Assembly: GCA_902513495.1 (NCBI GenBank)
Contig: CABXNH010000002.1
Span: forward strand, 1 to 64,000
Origin: an uncultured Gammaproteobacteria bacterium
GTDB taxonomy: Bacteria > Pseudomonadota > Gammaproteobacteria > PS1 > Pseudothioglobaceae
Direction of reading: 5' to 3'
Length of the DNA: 64,000 bases
The position numbers were made by a program, and so were the translations under genes. Numbering within the stretch: position 1 is the stretch's first letter; every line of letters starts with the position of its first letter. Positions 10,364 to 19,607 of this stretch are shown here, piece by piece. The notes beneath the pieces are model-generated. The model worked only from the letters and a program-made list of their open reading frames with translations, ran no database searches and was not told the DNA's origin.

Positions 10364-11962
10364 TTAATATTTGTCACTATCAAGCTTAATAAAAAGAAGC
10401 ATAATAATAGCTCCTAAAAATACCATCATTAGCGCGGGAATGGCCGCTCTGTCATAAAGCCCCTCAGAACTTAATTCAAAAACTCTTATTGCTAAAGTAT
10501 CCCAACCGAAGGGTCTAAGTAAGTAGGTTGCTGGCAACTCCTTCATAACGTCTACTGCAACAAGTAGACCTCCAGCTAAAATTCCTGGTGTCATCATTGG
10601 AAGGTAAATCTCTCTTATTAGTCGAATTCTTGAAGAACCAAGAAGTCTAGCACTTTGCTCAAATACTGGTTTAATTTGCTCACTTGAAGCACTTGTGGAA
10701 TTATAGGCAATAGCCATAAACCTTGAAACATAAGCAAAAAGAAGTAAAGCAACAGAGCCAAAAAGAATATGGTTGATGGATTCACCACCTAAATATATAC
10801 TAATTAATGAGATGTTCTGAACACCATATAGAAGCCCTACAGCCATTACTGATCCAGGTAAAGCATATCCTAAAGTTGAAAATCTAATCAGCATTTGTAG
10901 CCCTTTACTTTCAGCTTTTCGACGGCTTGGCAGAGCTAGTAAAGTTGCTATTGTTACCGTCAAGATAGTTGCACTTATTGTTAAGATTCCAGTTGCTGAA
11001 AAATAACCTGAATACATCTTATTTATCTCTACAGAGTACTTTTCAAGACTCCAAATTATGAGTTGTAACATCGGCATAGCAAAGGAAAGCATAAACACAA
11101 CAAAAACAAACAAAAATAATAACCAACCAATGACACTATTTGCCTTATAGGGCCTATTATGAGAAACATCTGAAGAGTAGTATTTAGCTCTTCCTCGAGC
11201 TTTTTTTTCAAAATAAATTAGAAAAAAAGCAATTAAGACGAGTATTGATGCAAGTTGAGCGGCAACTTCAATAGATCTAAAATCTCCCCATGCTGAATAT
11301 ATTGCAGTAGTAAAAGTTGAGTAATTAAATAAAGAAACCACTCCAAAATCTGCCAATGTTTCCATCAAAGTAACTAATAATCCAGCAGCAATAGCTGGCC
11401 TTGCAAGTGGAACAGAAATCTTCCAAAAAACTCTTAAAGGCTGAGCACCCAACATCTTTCCAGCTTCAATCATTTGTATTTTTTGACGCTTAAAGGATGC
11501 TCTAGCCATCATGTAAACGTAAGGGTAAAAAACTAAGATAAATGTTAATATAATTGCCCAGCTTCCCGCCCTGATATCAAAACCAGGCACTCCAGTATAT
11601 TCCCTTAACCAAACTTGAGCGTAACCGGAGTAATCAAAAACACCTAAGTATACGAATGCTAAAACATATGCTGGAATTGCAAAAGGTAGAAAAAGTGCCC
11701 ATTCAAGCCAAGCTCTGCCTGGAAAATCAACCATCACAACTAAATACGCTAGAACTGTGCCTAGCACACTAACACCAATACCCACACCTAAAAGCAATAC
11801 TAGTGTTGAACTGATGAGTTCAGGTAGTAAATTTTCAGCAAAGTGCCCCCAGAGCTCAGTTCCTGGAAACAGCCAGGCTGAACAAACAACTATTATTGGG
11901 AATGAGACTGAAAGCGCTAGTAAGCCCATTAAGAAATTTGAGTTATTTTTCTTGCTTATCAT
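10364..11962 (-). CDS. fbpB: Fe(III) ABC transporter permease (two fused modules, FbpB-type)
   Basis: 532 aa, two binding-protein-dependent permease modules, EAGKMLGAQPLRVFWKISVPLARPA EAA loop; next to fbpA. Confidence 0.9.
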   Translation of the reverse strand: MISKKNNSNFLMGLLALSVSFPIIVVCSAWLFPGTELWGHFAENLLPELISSTLVLLLGVGIGVSVLGTVLAYLVVMVDFPGRAWLEWALFLPFAIPAYVLAFVYLGVFDYSGYAQVWLREYTGVPGFDIRAGSWAIILTFILVFYPYVYMMARASFKRQKIQMIEAGKMLGAQPLRVFWKISVPLARPAIAAGLLVTLMETLADFGVVSLFNYSTFTTAIYSAWGDFRSIEVAAQLASILVLIAFFLIYFEKKARGRAKYYSSDVSHNRPYKANSVIGWLLFLFVFVVFMLSFAMPMLQLIIWSLEKYSVEINKMYSGYFSATGILTISATILTVTIATLLALPSRRKAESKGLQMLIRFSTLGYALPGSVMAVGLLYGVQNISLISIYLGGESINHILFGSVALLLFAYVSRFMAIAYNSTSASSEQIKPVFEQSARLLGSSRIRLIREIYLPMMTPGILAGGLLVAVDVMKELPATYLLRPFGWDTLAIRVFELSSEGLYDRAAIPALMMVFLGAIIMLLFIKLDSDKY

Positions 11963-11990
11963 TGGGCTTATAATTTAATTACCTACACCG

Positions 11991-13007
11991 TTATCTATAG
12001 CCTTCTCTCTGCATAAGTGAAACTGAATCAGCTTGATTTTTTCCCGCAACAGATAAGTTCATTTTATCCTGATTAAAATCTCCCCATAAGGTAATCAAAT
12101 TGGCTGCTTTAATTTTTTGACTAGCTGGATATTCTTTGTTAAGACTAACATATATCTTTTGGGCTTCTATTGAAGTCAAAAACTCTAGCAATTTAATTGC
12201 ATTCTCAGAATTTTTAGAGTGTTTTGTAACTCCCGCACCTGAAACATTAACATGTGTTCCGGTAGATTTTTGGTTAGCCCAAAACAATTTAAGTGCCACA
12301 TTAGGGTCTTTCGCTTGAAGTCGACCAAAATAGTAACTATTTACAATTCCGACATCGCACTGCCCTGCCAGAATCGAAGTCATTATGTGGACATCTTCGG
12401 CATGAGGTGTAGCAGCTAGATTATCAATCCATCCCCTCACTACTTTCGTTGTTTTATCTAAACCATCATGATAAATTAAAGACGACACTAGAGACTTGGT
12501 ATAAACTTTTTTGCTGGTTCTTAAACAAAGCCTACCTTTCCATTTCTTATTAGCTAAGTCTTGGTAGCTAGATAATTCATCTGGATTAACTCTTTCAGCA
12601 CTGTAAATAATTGTTCGGGCTCTGACTGATAGGCCTGTCCATAATCCATTTAGGTCTCGTAGATGAGACGGTATGTTATTTTCAATAATTTGACTTTCAA
12701 CTGGTTGAAATAAATTTTGTGTAGATGCATACCAAAGGTTTCCAGCATCTACAGTCATAAAAAGATCGGCCTTGGTTTTCTTTCCCTCTAATTTTATTCT
12801 CTCAATTAATGCACCACCTTTTCCAGTAAGGTAGCTAACTTTAATTCCAGTTTTCTCAGTAAATGCATCAAATAGTGGTTTAATTAAATGCTCTTTTCTA
12901 GTGCTATATACAGTCAAATCATTATCACTTGCAGCAAATACTGAGGTTAAGAAAGATGATGAAAAAAATGTAATTATGAAAAATAGAATTGAAACTTGTC
13001 TAGTCAA
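11991..13007 (-). CDS. fbpA: Fe(III) ABC transporter substrate-binding protein (FbpA/FutA-type)
   Basis: Signal peptide, LTVYSTRKEHLIKPLFDAFTEKTGIKVSYLTGKGGALIERI, GIVNSYYFGRL. Confidence 0.93.
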   Translation of the reverse strand: MTRQVSILFFIITFFSSSFLTSVFAASDNDLTVYSTRKEHLIKPLFDAFTEKTGIKVSYLTGKGGALIERIKLEGKKTKADLFMTVDAGNLWYASTQNLFQPVESQIIENNIPSHLRDLNGLWTGLSVRARTIIYSAERVNPDELSSYQDLANKKWKGRLCLRTSKKVYTKSLVSSLIYHDGLDKTTKVVRGWIDNLAATPHAEDVHIMTSILAGQCDVGIVNSYYFGRLQAKDPNVALKLFWANQKSTGTHVNVSGAGVTKHSKNSENAIKLLEFLTSIEAQKIYVSLNKEYPASQKIKAANLITLWGDFNQDKMNLSVAGKNQADSVSLMQREGYR

Positions 13008-13065
13008 TTTTTTCTCCTAATAAGGTTTAATGGATTATGGTTAATTTATTATCAAAAGTAAAAAT

Positions 13066-13971
13066 CTAAGAGCCAACTAATAAATTTTTGAGAGAGTGGT
13101 TGTCTTCTGATTGCTCTTTCAGTCCAAAATCTATTTGTTGATTTTTTTTAGAAACAATACAACTTTTTCCGAGATTATCCCATATTGCAAAGATTGCACC
13201 GAAGTTACAATCAAAATGTTTGGGGTTAGTTGAATGATGAAGCTGATGCTGTGCTGGTGAGATAAAAATCTTTTCCAGCCAATCCCAATATCCAAAGCTG
13301 ATATGGGAATGTCTGAGGTTAGAACCAAGTAAATGAAACATAACAACAAAAGCACTTGAACCAAAAATTTCAATTAAAGAAACTTTATTTGAAAAGAAGA
13401 AGAAGCACACTCCCAGGCAGAGTGAATGAACAACAATAGCTCGCAAACTGAAGAGAACTGCCTCAATTGGGTGTGTTCTGAGAACTGTTAATGGTGTCAA
13501 ATTGGTTGCCGAATGATGAGCCTTGTGAAACCTCCACAATATAGGCACACGATGCATTATTTTATGCAAATAATATCTTGAATAATCGTCAATAACTAGA
13601 AGAACTGTCGTAAAAATAAGCATTACCATCCAGACAGGAGTTGACTCAGAGGGCCTTGTAAATAATAAATGCATATTTTCAAAAACAAATAAAGTAAGTG
13701 CTAACTGCCCAATAATTATTGGTGCTATAAGTTTTATAAAAAATTGATTTATCAGTATTAATTTGTAGTCTGCCATAGCAGACTTAGAAAACCAGATTTT
13801 GGAATTAAAAAAACCACTAACGATATTCATTAGTGGTTTTTTTTGAACTATCCTAATCCAAATTAATGCTATAAAAGCAGCGCTTATTAAGTAGCCTACA
13901 AATAAGCGCTTTTCTGGATTAAGAAAGTTAGTAAAAAAATCAGTCATTCTCTGCGCTAGATTTTGCTCCAA
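13066..13971 (-). CDS. Sterol desaturase / fatty-acid hydroxylase superfamily membrane di-iron protein
   Basis: His-box motifs HKIMH, HKAHH, HQLHH with several TM segments; internal Met (MTDFFTN, about 13947) is the likely start. Confidence 0.88.
   Translation of the reverse strand: MEQNLAQRMTDFFTNFLNPEKRLFVGYLISAAFIALIWIRIVQKKPLMNIVSGFFNSKIWFSKSAMADYKLILINQFFIKLIAPIIIGQLALTLFVFENMHLLFTRPSESTPVWMVMLIFTTVLLVIDDYSRYYLHKIMHRVPILWRFHKAHHSATNLTPLTVLRTHPIEAVLFSLRAIVVHSLCLGVCFFFFSNKVSLIEIFGSSAFVVMFHLLGSNLRHSHISFGYWDWLEKIFISPAQHQLHHSTNPKHFDCNFGAIFAIWDNLGKSCIVSKKNQQIDFGLKEQSEDNHSLKNLLVGS
13807..13843 (-). terminator. Terminator-like hairpin inside the membrane hydroxylase coding sequence
   Basis: AAAAAAACCACTAA-cgatattca-TTAGTGGTTTTTTT, 14-bp perfect inverted repeat flanked by A/T tracts. 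Confidence 0.65.
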
Positions 13972-15337
13972 GAGATTTAACTAATTCTGACAAACCTGCT
14001 GTTTGGTCATGAGATTTTGCAACTACGCTAAATTCATCAACCATTAGGTTTTGAACTTTTAACATATGAACCATGTAACCACCCCAAGTTTCTGCATCAC
14101 TTTGGACATATTCTCCATTTGAATCAATTCCAGTCACTTGCGTATTGCCTAAAAGAAGAGGACTATAGCCAATTAAACGATTCAGCTTAACAGAGGTTGC
14201 GCCCATATCTTTTCCGCCGACTTGAAGAGCTAAGGCAAAACCTTTAAGCTCTCCCCAGTGTTTAGCATATTTGCGCCATGCCTTGGCAACGTCACCACCT
14301 GATTCAAGAATCGCTTCAATTTTGACCATATCTTCATAGGTTTCGCCGGCGTATTTGAAAACTGCCTCAGCAATTACTTTTTCCCAATTTGTTTTGATTG
14401 TTTGGGCATAGCCTTTTAACTGATCTCGTTCAGAGTCGCTCAATGCACGTGCATTTACTGCAACTAACAGGTCTCTTCCATCCATGTATGCCCCAACAAT
14501 GTCATGAAGGTAAGTTGTTTTACCACCTTTATCAAATGAAGATGCATAGTAAGCATGACCATAGGCCATCTCCTTATACAAGTCAACTTTTCCGTCATAA
14601 TTATAATCAGCAACGCTGGCGTCTTTTTGCTTAGCAATATCGTAAACATTTTGTGCTGTTAAGGTTAATGTATGAGAGGGAGCACCAAAATAACCAAATG
14701 CCTCATCCCAAACATGCTCTTTTCCAGTGTAAGCTGCACCATCCTTATATGGCTTATTGTTAGGCTTAGTATCAGCCTCAAGCTTTTCATCAAGATAGTT
14801 ATCTACGGCTTGGTTATATGTCACAGCACCCATCAAAAATTTCGAAACTAGCTGCGTATAGTCAAATGCATGAGCAGGGTCATAACCATCCTCAGACTCA
14901 GCTGCTTTTTCAAACATAAAAGCAACAACTTCTGGGCCAGTCATGCTTCCAACCCACCCTGGAATTAATCCTTTGTATGTTTTACCACTAAGATTTTTAT
15001 TAGAAAGCTCACCAATAGTTGATTGCTTAATAACAAAATCACCTTTAGTAGCTGGTGCAATAATAGGTCTGTTTGCATCGTCACCTGAATAGTAACTTTG
15101 CATTGCACTAATATCACCTTTTGAGATTAGTTTTTTAAGTGAGCTCTCAAGTGCATGTCTGGCCATCTGACCTTTATAAGAGACAGACGTTGTTGCACTT
15201 CCAGAGTAATCTTTGAGTGTAACTGGAAAGTCAGCATAAACATTTGACCTTGCAAATGAAGATGATGAAATTAAAACTGCCGATACTAAAACGACAGTTA
15301 ATGGAACTGCTTTGGCAGTTAATCTTTTATTTAACAT
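13940..15337 (-). CDS. DUF4856-type secreted/periplasmic protein (putative iron-related)
   Basis: Signal peptide; GKEHVWDEAFGYFGAPSH motif and overall layout resemble DUF4856; Fur-like site upstream. Confidence 0.75.
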   Translation of the reverse strand: MLNKRLTAKAVPLTVVLVSAVLISSSSFARSNVYADFPVTLKDYSGSATTSVSYKGQMARHALESSLKKLISKGDISAMQSYYSGDDANRPIIAPATKGDFVIKQSTIGELSNKNLSGKTYKGLIPGWVGSMTGPEVVAFMFEKAAESEDGYDPAHAFDYTQLVSKFLMGAVTYNQAVDNYLDEKLEADTKPNNKPYKDGAAYTGKEHVWDEAFGYFGAPSHTLTLTAQNVYDIAKQKDASVADYNYDGKVDLYKEMAYGHAYYASSFDKGGKTTYLHDIVGAYMDGRDLLVAVNARALSDSERDQLKGYAQTIKTNWEKVIAEAVFKYAGETYEDMVKIEAILESGGDVAKAWRKYAKHWGELKGFALALQVGGKDMGATSVKLNRLIGYSPLLLGNTQVTGIDSNGEYVQSDAETWGGYMVHMLKVQNLMVDEFSVVAKSHDQTAGLSELVKSLGAKSSAEND

Positions 15338-15381
15338 TGCTTATTCCTTAAAAAAGTTAAAGTTGGTCTTACTTCTATCTA

Positions 15382-15400
15382 AATGATAATGAATATCATT
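15382..15400 (-). promoter_or_regulatory. Fur-box-like dyad upstream of the DUF4856 gene
   Basis: AATGATA-ATGAA-TATCATT, 7-bp arms, 45 nt upstream of the start codon. Confidence 0.7.
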
Positions 15401-15424
15401 CGCGTCCGCTAATGATACCCATTT

Positions 15425-16075
15425 TTATTTAATAAGCAACTTCTTTTTATTGATTATTCCAACTTTATCTGCAAAAGCTTCTGCTTCAGCCTCATCATGT
15501 GTTACAAGAATTGACGTTACACCAGCATTTTTAAGTATTTCCCGCACTTCTTTAACAAGTTGATCCCTATGAGATTTGTCCAAACTGGAGAATGGTTCAT
15601 CAAGTAAAAGAAGCTTAGGTGAAGTCGCAAGAGAACGAGCAAGAGAAACTCTTTGTTGCTCTCCACCCGAAAGCTGATGTGGATACTTATCCTCTATTCC
15701 TTCAAGACTAATCAACCCAAGAAGACTCTTAACCTTTTTATTTTTTTCATTTGTTGTAAGATGACTGATTCCAAAACTAATATTTTGAAAAACTGTCATG
15801 TGAGGGAAAAGCGCATAATCTTGGAAAACCATACCTACCTCTCTTGACTCGGGTTTTACTAAATGATTACCATCGTTACTCAATGAATTTCCGTCCAGGG
15901 CAACAGAACCCAACTTAGCATTCTCTAGCCCAGCAATAAATCGAAGAGCCGAACTTTTTCCACTTCCACTATCACCTAATAAAGCAAAAATATCACCACT
16001 TTCTAGATCAAGATTAAATCCATCTAGAACATGATTTTCATCAAAAGAGATTGATAAATGACTAACACTAAGCAT
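15425..16075 (-). CDS. fbpC: Fe(III) ABC transporter ATPase, short form (ATP-binding domain only)
   Basis: Walker A LLGDSGSGKSS, signature LSGGEQQRVSLARSLA, Walker B LLLLDEPFSSLD. ATG at 16075 preferred over the tracked TTG at 16087. Confidence 0.88.
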   Translation of the reverse strand: MLSVSHLSISFDENHVLDGFNLDLESGDIFALLGDSGSGKSSALRFIAGLENAKLGSVALDGNSLSNDGNHLVKPESREVGMVFQDYALFPHMTVFQNISFGISHLTTNEKNKKVKSLLGLISLEGIEDKYPHQLSGGEQQRVSLARSLATSPKLLLLDEPFSSLDKSHRDQLVKEVREILKNAGVTSILVTHDEAEAEAFADKVGIINKKKLLIK

Positions 16076-16089
16076 TTTTAAATACAAAT

Positions 16090-16108
16090 AATAATGATTC
16101 TCATTATT
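16090..16108 (-). promoter_or_regulatory. Fur-box-like site upstream of fbpC
   Basis: AATAATGATTCTCATTATT, 15/19 by eye to GATAATGATAATCATTATC. Confidence 0.75.
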
Positions 16109-16157
16109 ATATAAGATTAAGGCTTTAAATGTTTATATTTAATGAAAAAAATTTACG

Positions 16158-17351
16158 TTATTGGATTATTGGTAATTCATCTGCTGCTCTTATACTAAGC
16201 CACTCAGGCCCGTCTTCGGTGATGACAATATTCTCCTCATGAACCATCTCCTTTCCTGGAAGAAATGCCATACCTGGCTCTAGAGTTAAAACAACTCCTG
16301 GCTCAAGGATAGTATTATCAGTTGCAGTATTGGAGGGCCATTCTGTGAGCTGCATGCCTAGTCCATGACCAAGTCTACCAACAGTATTTCCAAGTGCGCC
16401 TCCTTTTTGAAGAACATCATTCATTGCATTAAATATATCTGAAGTGGTGTTGCCTACTTGAGCGGCATTGAAGCCAGCCTCGGTTGCCTCATAAGTTACT
16501 CTATACGCTTTTTTAGCTGCTTCACTAATTGATCCAAAGGCATAGTTCCTATCAAAATCACAATAGTAACTATCAAAAACTGAACCGGTATCAATAATAA
16601 ACAGATCGCCCTCTTCTATCATTTTATCTGTTGGCCCCATAATAATAGAACCATAGCCTTCTTGTCCTGAGCCAGAGACTATATAGGGCGAATCATCTAC
16701 ACCCAATGTCAGTAGATGCTGTTTAAAGCGCCTGCAATTTTCTTGTTCACTATCACCTACTCGAAGAAAATCTTCTAAATCAATAAAGCCTTGGGAGGTA
16801 ATCTGGCAAATATGCCTAATTTTGGCAATCTCTGCCTCTGATTTAACAAAACGAACTTTTCGCATTATTGTGTTAGCATCTTTGATTTCAATACCTTTAA
16901 GATTGCTAATTAAAAACTCGTAATCCTCAAGAGGCATTCTCAAAGTACTTTCAAGGGTTTTTGGTACACCAAGCGATTTATGATTCACCATTAATGATTT
17001 AATCGATGCCAAGAGAAGACTAATTCCATCATCCTTTGGATTTGGAGACATCCATGTCTGAATATCATCAATCCAGGTTCCCTTCATGCCAGACTCACCA
17101 ATTGTTGGAATAATGGCTTTTGGCTTTCCATCACTTGGAATTAAAACATACCAAGGGCGAGTAGGACTCTGAAAAAATTGTGATTTAAATCCGGTATAGT
17201 ATTCAATATCAACTTGGGTAGTCAGCAATATAGCATCCATTTTTGATTCAAACATAAGCTCTTGAATCTTGGAAAGTCGGTTTTCGTATTCCGTAACTTC
17301 AAAGCCTCTTTTAGGAATATTCATTTTCTCTCCATTGATATTAAAGAGCAC
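16158..17351 (-). CDS. M24-family metallopeptidase (Xaa-Pro peptidase / creatinase / DoeA-like fold)
   Basis: IDTGSVFDSYYCDFDRNYAFG, GRLGHGLGMQLTEWPS, LEPGMAF, HEENIVIT metal-binding motifs. Confidence 0.88.
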   Translation of the reverse strand: MLFNINGEKMNIPKRGFEVTEYENRLSKIQELMFESKMDAILLTTQVDIEYYTGFKSQFFQSPTRPWYVLIPSDGKPKAIIPTIGESGMKGTWIDDIQTWMSPNPKDDGISLLLASIKSLMVNHKSLGVPKTLESTLRMPLEDYEFLISNLKGIEIKDANTIMRKVRFVKSEAEIAKIRHICQITSQGFIDLEDFLRVGDSEQENCRRFKQHLLTLGVDDSPYIVSGSGQEGYGSIIMGPTDKMIEEGDLFIIDTGSVFDSYYCDFDRNYAFGSISEAAKKAYRVTYEATEAGFNAAQVGNTTSDIFNAMNDVLQKGGALGNTVGRLGHGLGMQLTEWPSNTATDNTILEPGVVLTLEPGMAFLPGKEMVHEENIVITEDGPEWLSIRAADELPIIQ

Positions 17352-18546
17352 TCAATACTTGTTCCGACGACCTACCAACTAATTGCTCATACATTTTCTC
17401 ATCAGTGTCACCCTCAGTCCCAAAAAATAGTATTTTTGAATTTTCATTAATCATTAGCTTAGATTTGAGGTCACTGTCATTGAAAGCAATTAGAAAACCG
17501 GCCAAACCAGTTACAGCAGATTCGCCCGCAACGATAGGGATTTGTCTATTGGCTAACAGCTGCATTGTTTTTGGAATTGATTCATCTGTAATAGTCATAA
17601 AATGTGAAGTATAGCTTTCCAGTATAGACCAAGCCAAAACTGAAACCTCTCCACAAGCAAGACCAGCCATAATGGTATCTAAATCACCATGAATCGCAGT
17701 TGGCTCTGCATTTACAGCACTTTTAAATAAACAGTCTGCATTGACTGGCTCAACGACTATGAATATGGGTGGATATTCAAGACTTTCCACCAAAAAAGAG
17801 ACCACCGCTGCTGGAAACCCTCCAACACCTCCCTGAAGAAATACATGGGTTGGAATATCATCCATTTGTTTTAGAGTCTCATCGACCATCACAGTGTAGC
17901 CTTGCATCACGTCTTTTGGTATATTTGTGTAACCTTCATAAGAAGTATCAGAAACGACCGTATAGTTATTAGATTCAGCAACTTCAGCTGCGACTCGCAC
18001 TGAGTCATCATAGTTCCCTTTGATACGGTTAACCACAGCACCATATTTAGCTATCGCTTTTTCTCTTCCCTCGCTCACATTTCTGTGAATATAAATCTCA
18101 CAATTACATCCAAACTGCTGCGCACCCCAAGCTACTGATCTTCCGTGATTGCCATCCGTTGCACAGCACACTGTAAACTTTGATGTTTCATCTTTATAGA
18201 TTCCAGAAATTAGGTCTGATGAATTTGCATCAATGCCGAGCTCTTTAAGTTTTTTGATCAAAAGGTTAGCAATGGCATATGCGCCACCAAGAGCCTTAAA
18301 ACTTTTAAGAGAAAAGCGTGGATTCTCATCTTTATATAAAATCGAAGTAACACCAGTATCCTTTGCCATGTCAGAAAAAGAATGTAATGGGGTTGGCTTG
18401 TAATTATCCCAAGATGTGATTTCTTTGTTTGCCTTCCTGAAACCCTCTAAGCTTAAGATATGTTGATGCTTATATTCAAAACTCTTTGCACCTGGGTTTT
18501 TAAAATGCGAGAATGATAATAAAAAGTCACTGTAACTATTGACCAT
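17341..18546 (-). CDS. Diaminopropionate ammonia-lyase-like PLP enzyme
   Basis: PLP-lysine region RFSLKSFKALGGAYAIA, TDGNHGRSVAWGAQQFG, DTSYEGYTNIPKDVMQGYTVM, MAGLACGEVS. Confidence 0.88.
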   Translation of the reverse strand: MVNSYSDFLLSFSHFKNPGAKSFEYKHQHILSLEGFRKANKEITSWDNYKPTPLHSFSDMAKDTGVTSILYKDENPRFSLKSFKALGGAYAIANLLIKKLKELGIDANSSDLISGIYKDETSKFTVCCATDGNHGRSVAWGAQQFGCNCEIYIHRNVSEGREKAIAKYGAVVNRIKGNYDDSVRVAAEVAESNNYTVVSDTSYEGYTNIPKDVMQGYTVMVDETLKQMDDIPTHVFLQGGVGGFPAAVVSFLVESLEYPPIFIVVEPVNADCLFKSAVNAEPTAIHGDLDTIMAGLACGEVSVLAWSILESYTSHFMTITDESIPKTMQLLANRQIPIVAGESAVTGLAGFLIAFNDSDLKSKLMINENSKILFFGTEGDTDEKMYEQLVGRSSEQVLSAL

Positions 18547-18582
18547 AATGTTTTCTAATCTTATAAAAGCTCGGATTGTACC

Positions 18583-19473
18583 TTATACCTTAGAAATGTT
18601 GTTTTGTTTTAATTGTCTTTTTTCGATTGTTATTGAGGCTGCTGCAACTAATATTACACCGACACCTTGAATGAAAGTTATTGCATCCAGATAGGCAATA
18701 AAGCCAAAGATTAAAACAAGCAAAGGCTCAGTGTATCCAATGTTTGCTGTTCGCACTGGACCATACTTTCTTACAGAGATATGATAGAAGAACATACCTG
18801 TTGCAAAAAAAGCTCCTGATATAAGTGAAAGTATTAATGCTTTGTTATCTGGCCAATAAAAACCAGTTTCATTTAAAAATAAATACAGAAAACCTAACGC
18901 AGGAATGAGCGTTGTATATTTGACAATCTCCCAATTCCTTAAGTTGCTCATTCTGGGGGTAATAATCAAAATTAAAGAGTATGAAATCGCTGAAAGCAGA
19001 GCTAAAACTATCCCAATAGCCATTGTATAAAAGCCCTCTTCACTCTGGGATATGGCAGCAATTCCAATGATCGCCACTAAAAACATAACTATTGTTGAGA
19101 CATCGAGTCTTCTTCGGTTTGTCAGTGATACAATCAGATAGGTAATCAAAGGATAAGTAAATAGAACAACACTTGCTAAGCCCACTGACATGTATTTAAC
19201 TGCTTCAACATATAACCAGGATTGAACACCAAATAGCAAAGAAAGTATGAATACCCAGAGACCTAACCTTTGTTGTTTAATTTTATTGATGGAAAATAAA
19301 CTTTTAGTTATAAATAATGACGTAAAAAAAGTTGTCCCAAAACGAATAAATAAAAATAAAAATGCACTAACTTCGAAAGTATAAATTAGAGGAATCATGC
19401 TTACGTTTAGCGCATAAAACAAGGAAGATAAAAGTGCAAAGCGAATTACAAACATTTGGCCTTTAAACAACAA
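18583..19473 (-). CDS. EamA/DMT-superfamily transporter
   Basis: About 10 hydrophobic segments in two repeats; GPVRTANIGYTEPLLVLIFGF. Confidence 0.85.
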   Translation of the reverse strand: MLFKGQMFVIRFALLSSLFYALNVSMIPLIYTFEVSAFLFLFIRFGTTFFTSLFITKSLFSINKIKQQRLGLWVFILSLLFGVQSWLYVEAVKYMSVGLASVVLFTYPLITYLIVSLTNRRRLDVSTIVMFLVAIIGIAAISQSEEGFYTMAIGIVLALLSAISYSLILIITPRMSNLRNWEIVKYTTLIPALGFLYLFLNETGFYWPDNKALILSLISGAFFATGMFFYHISVRKYGPVRTANIGYTEPLLVLIFGFIAYLDAITFIQGVGVILVAAASITIEKRQLKQNNISKV

Positions 19474-19607
19474 TAATTTAGAAATTTAATTTTATAAGAT
19501 ATATTTAAAGCAAATTTAGTTCATTTCACTTCAAATTAAGGTTTTTTTTCCACTTTTTAAGCACTTTAGGATATCATTGCCGCTTCATTTTATTTAAAGG
19601 AGAAAAA

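Noticed and set aside
13131-13373. 80-aa ORF inside the hydroxylase gene
   Set aside because: Alternate frame of the hydroxylase coding region; hydrophobic composition is a by-product of T-rich sequence.
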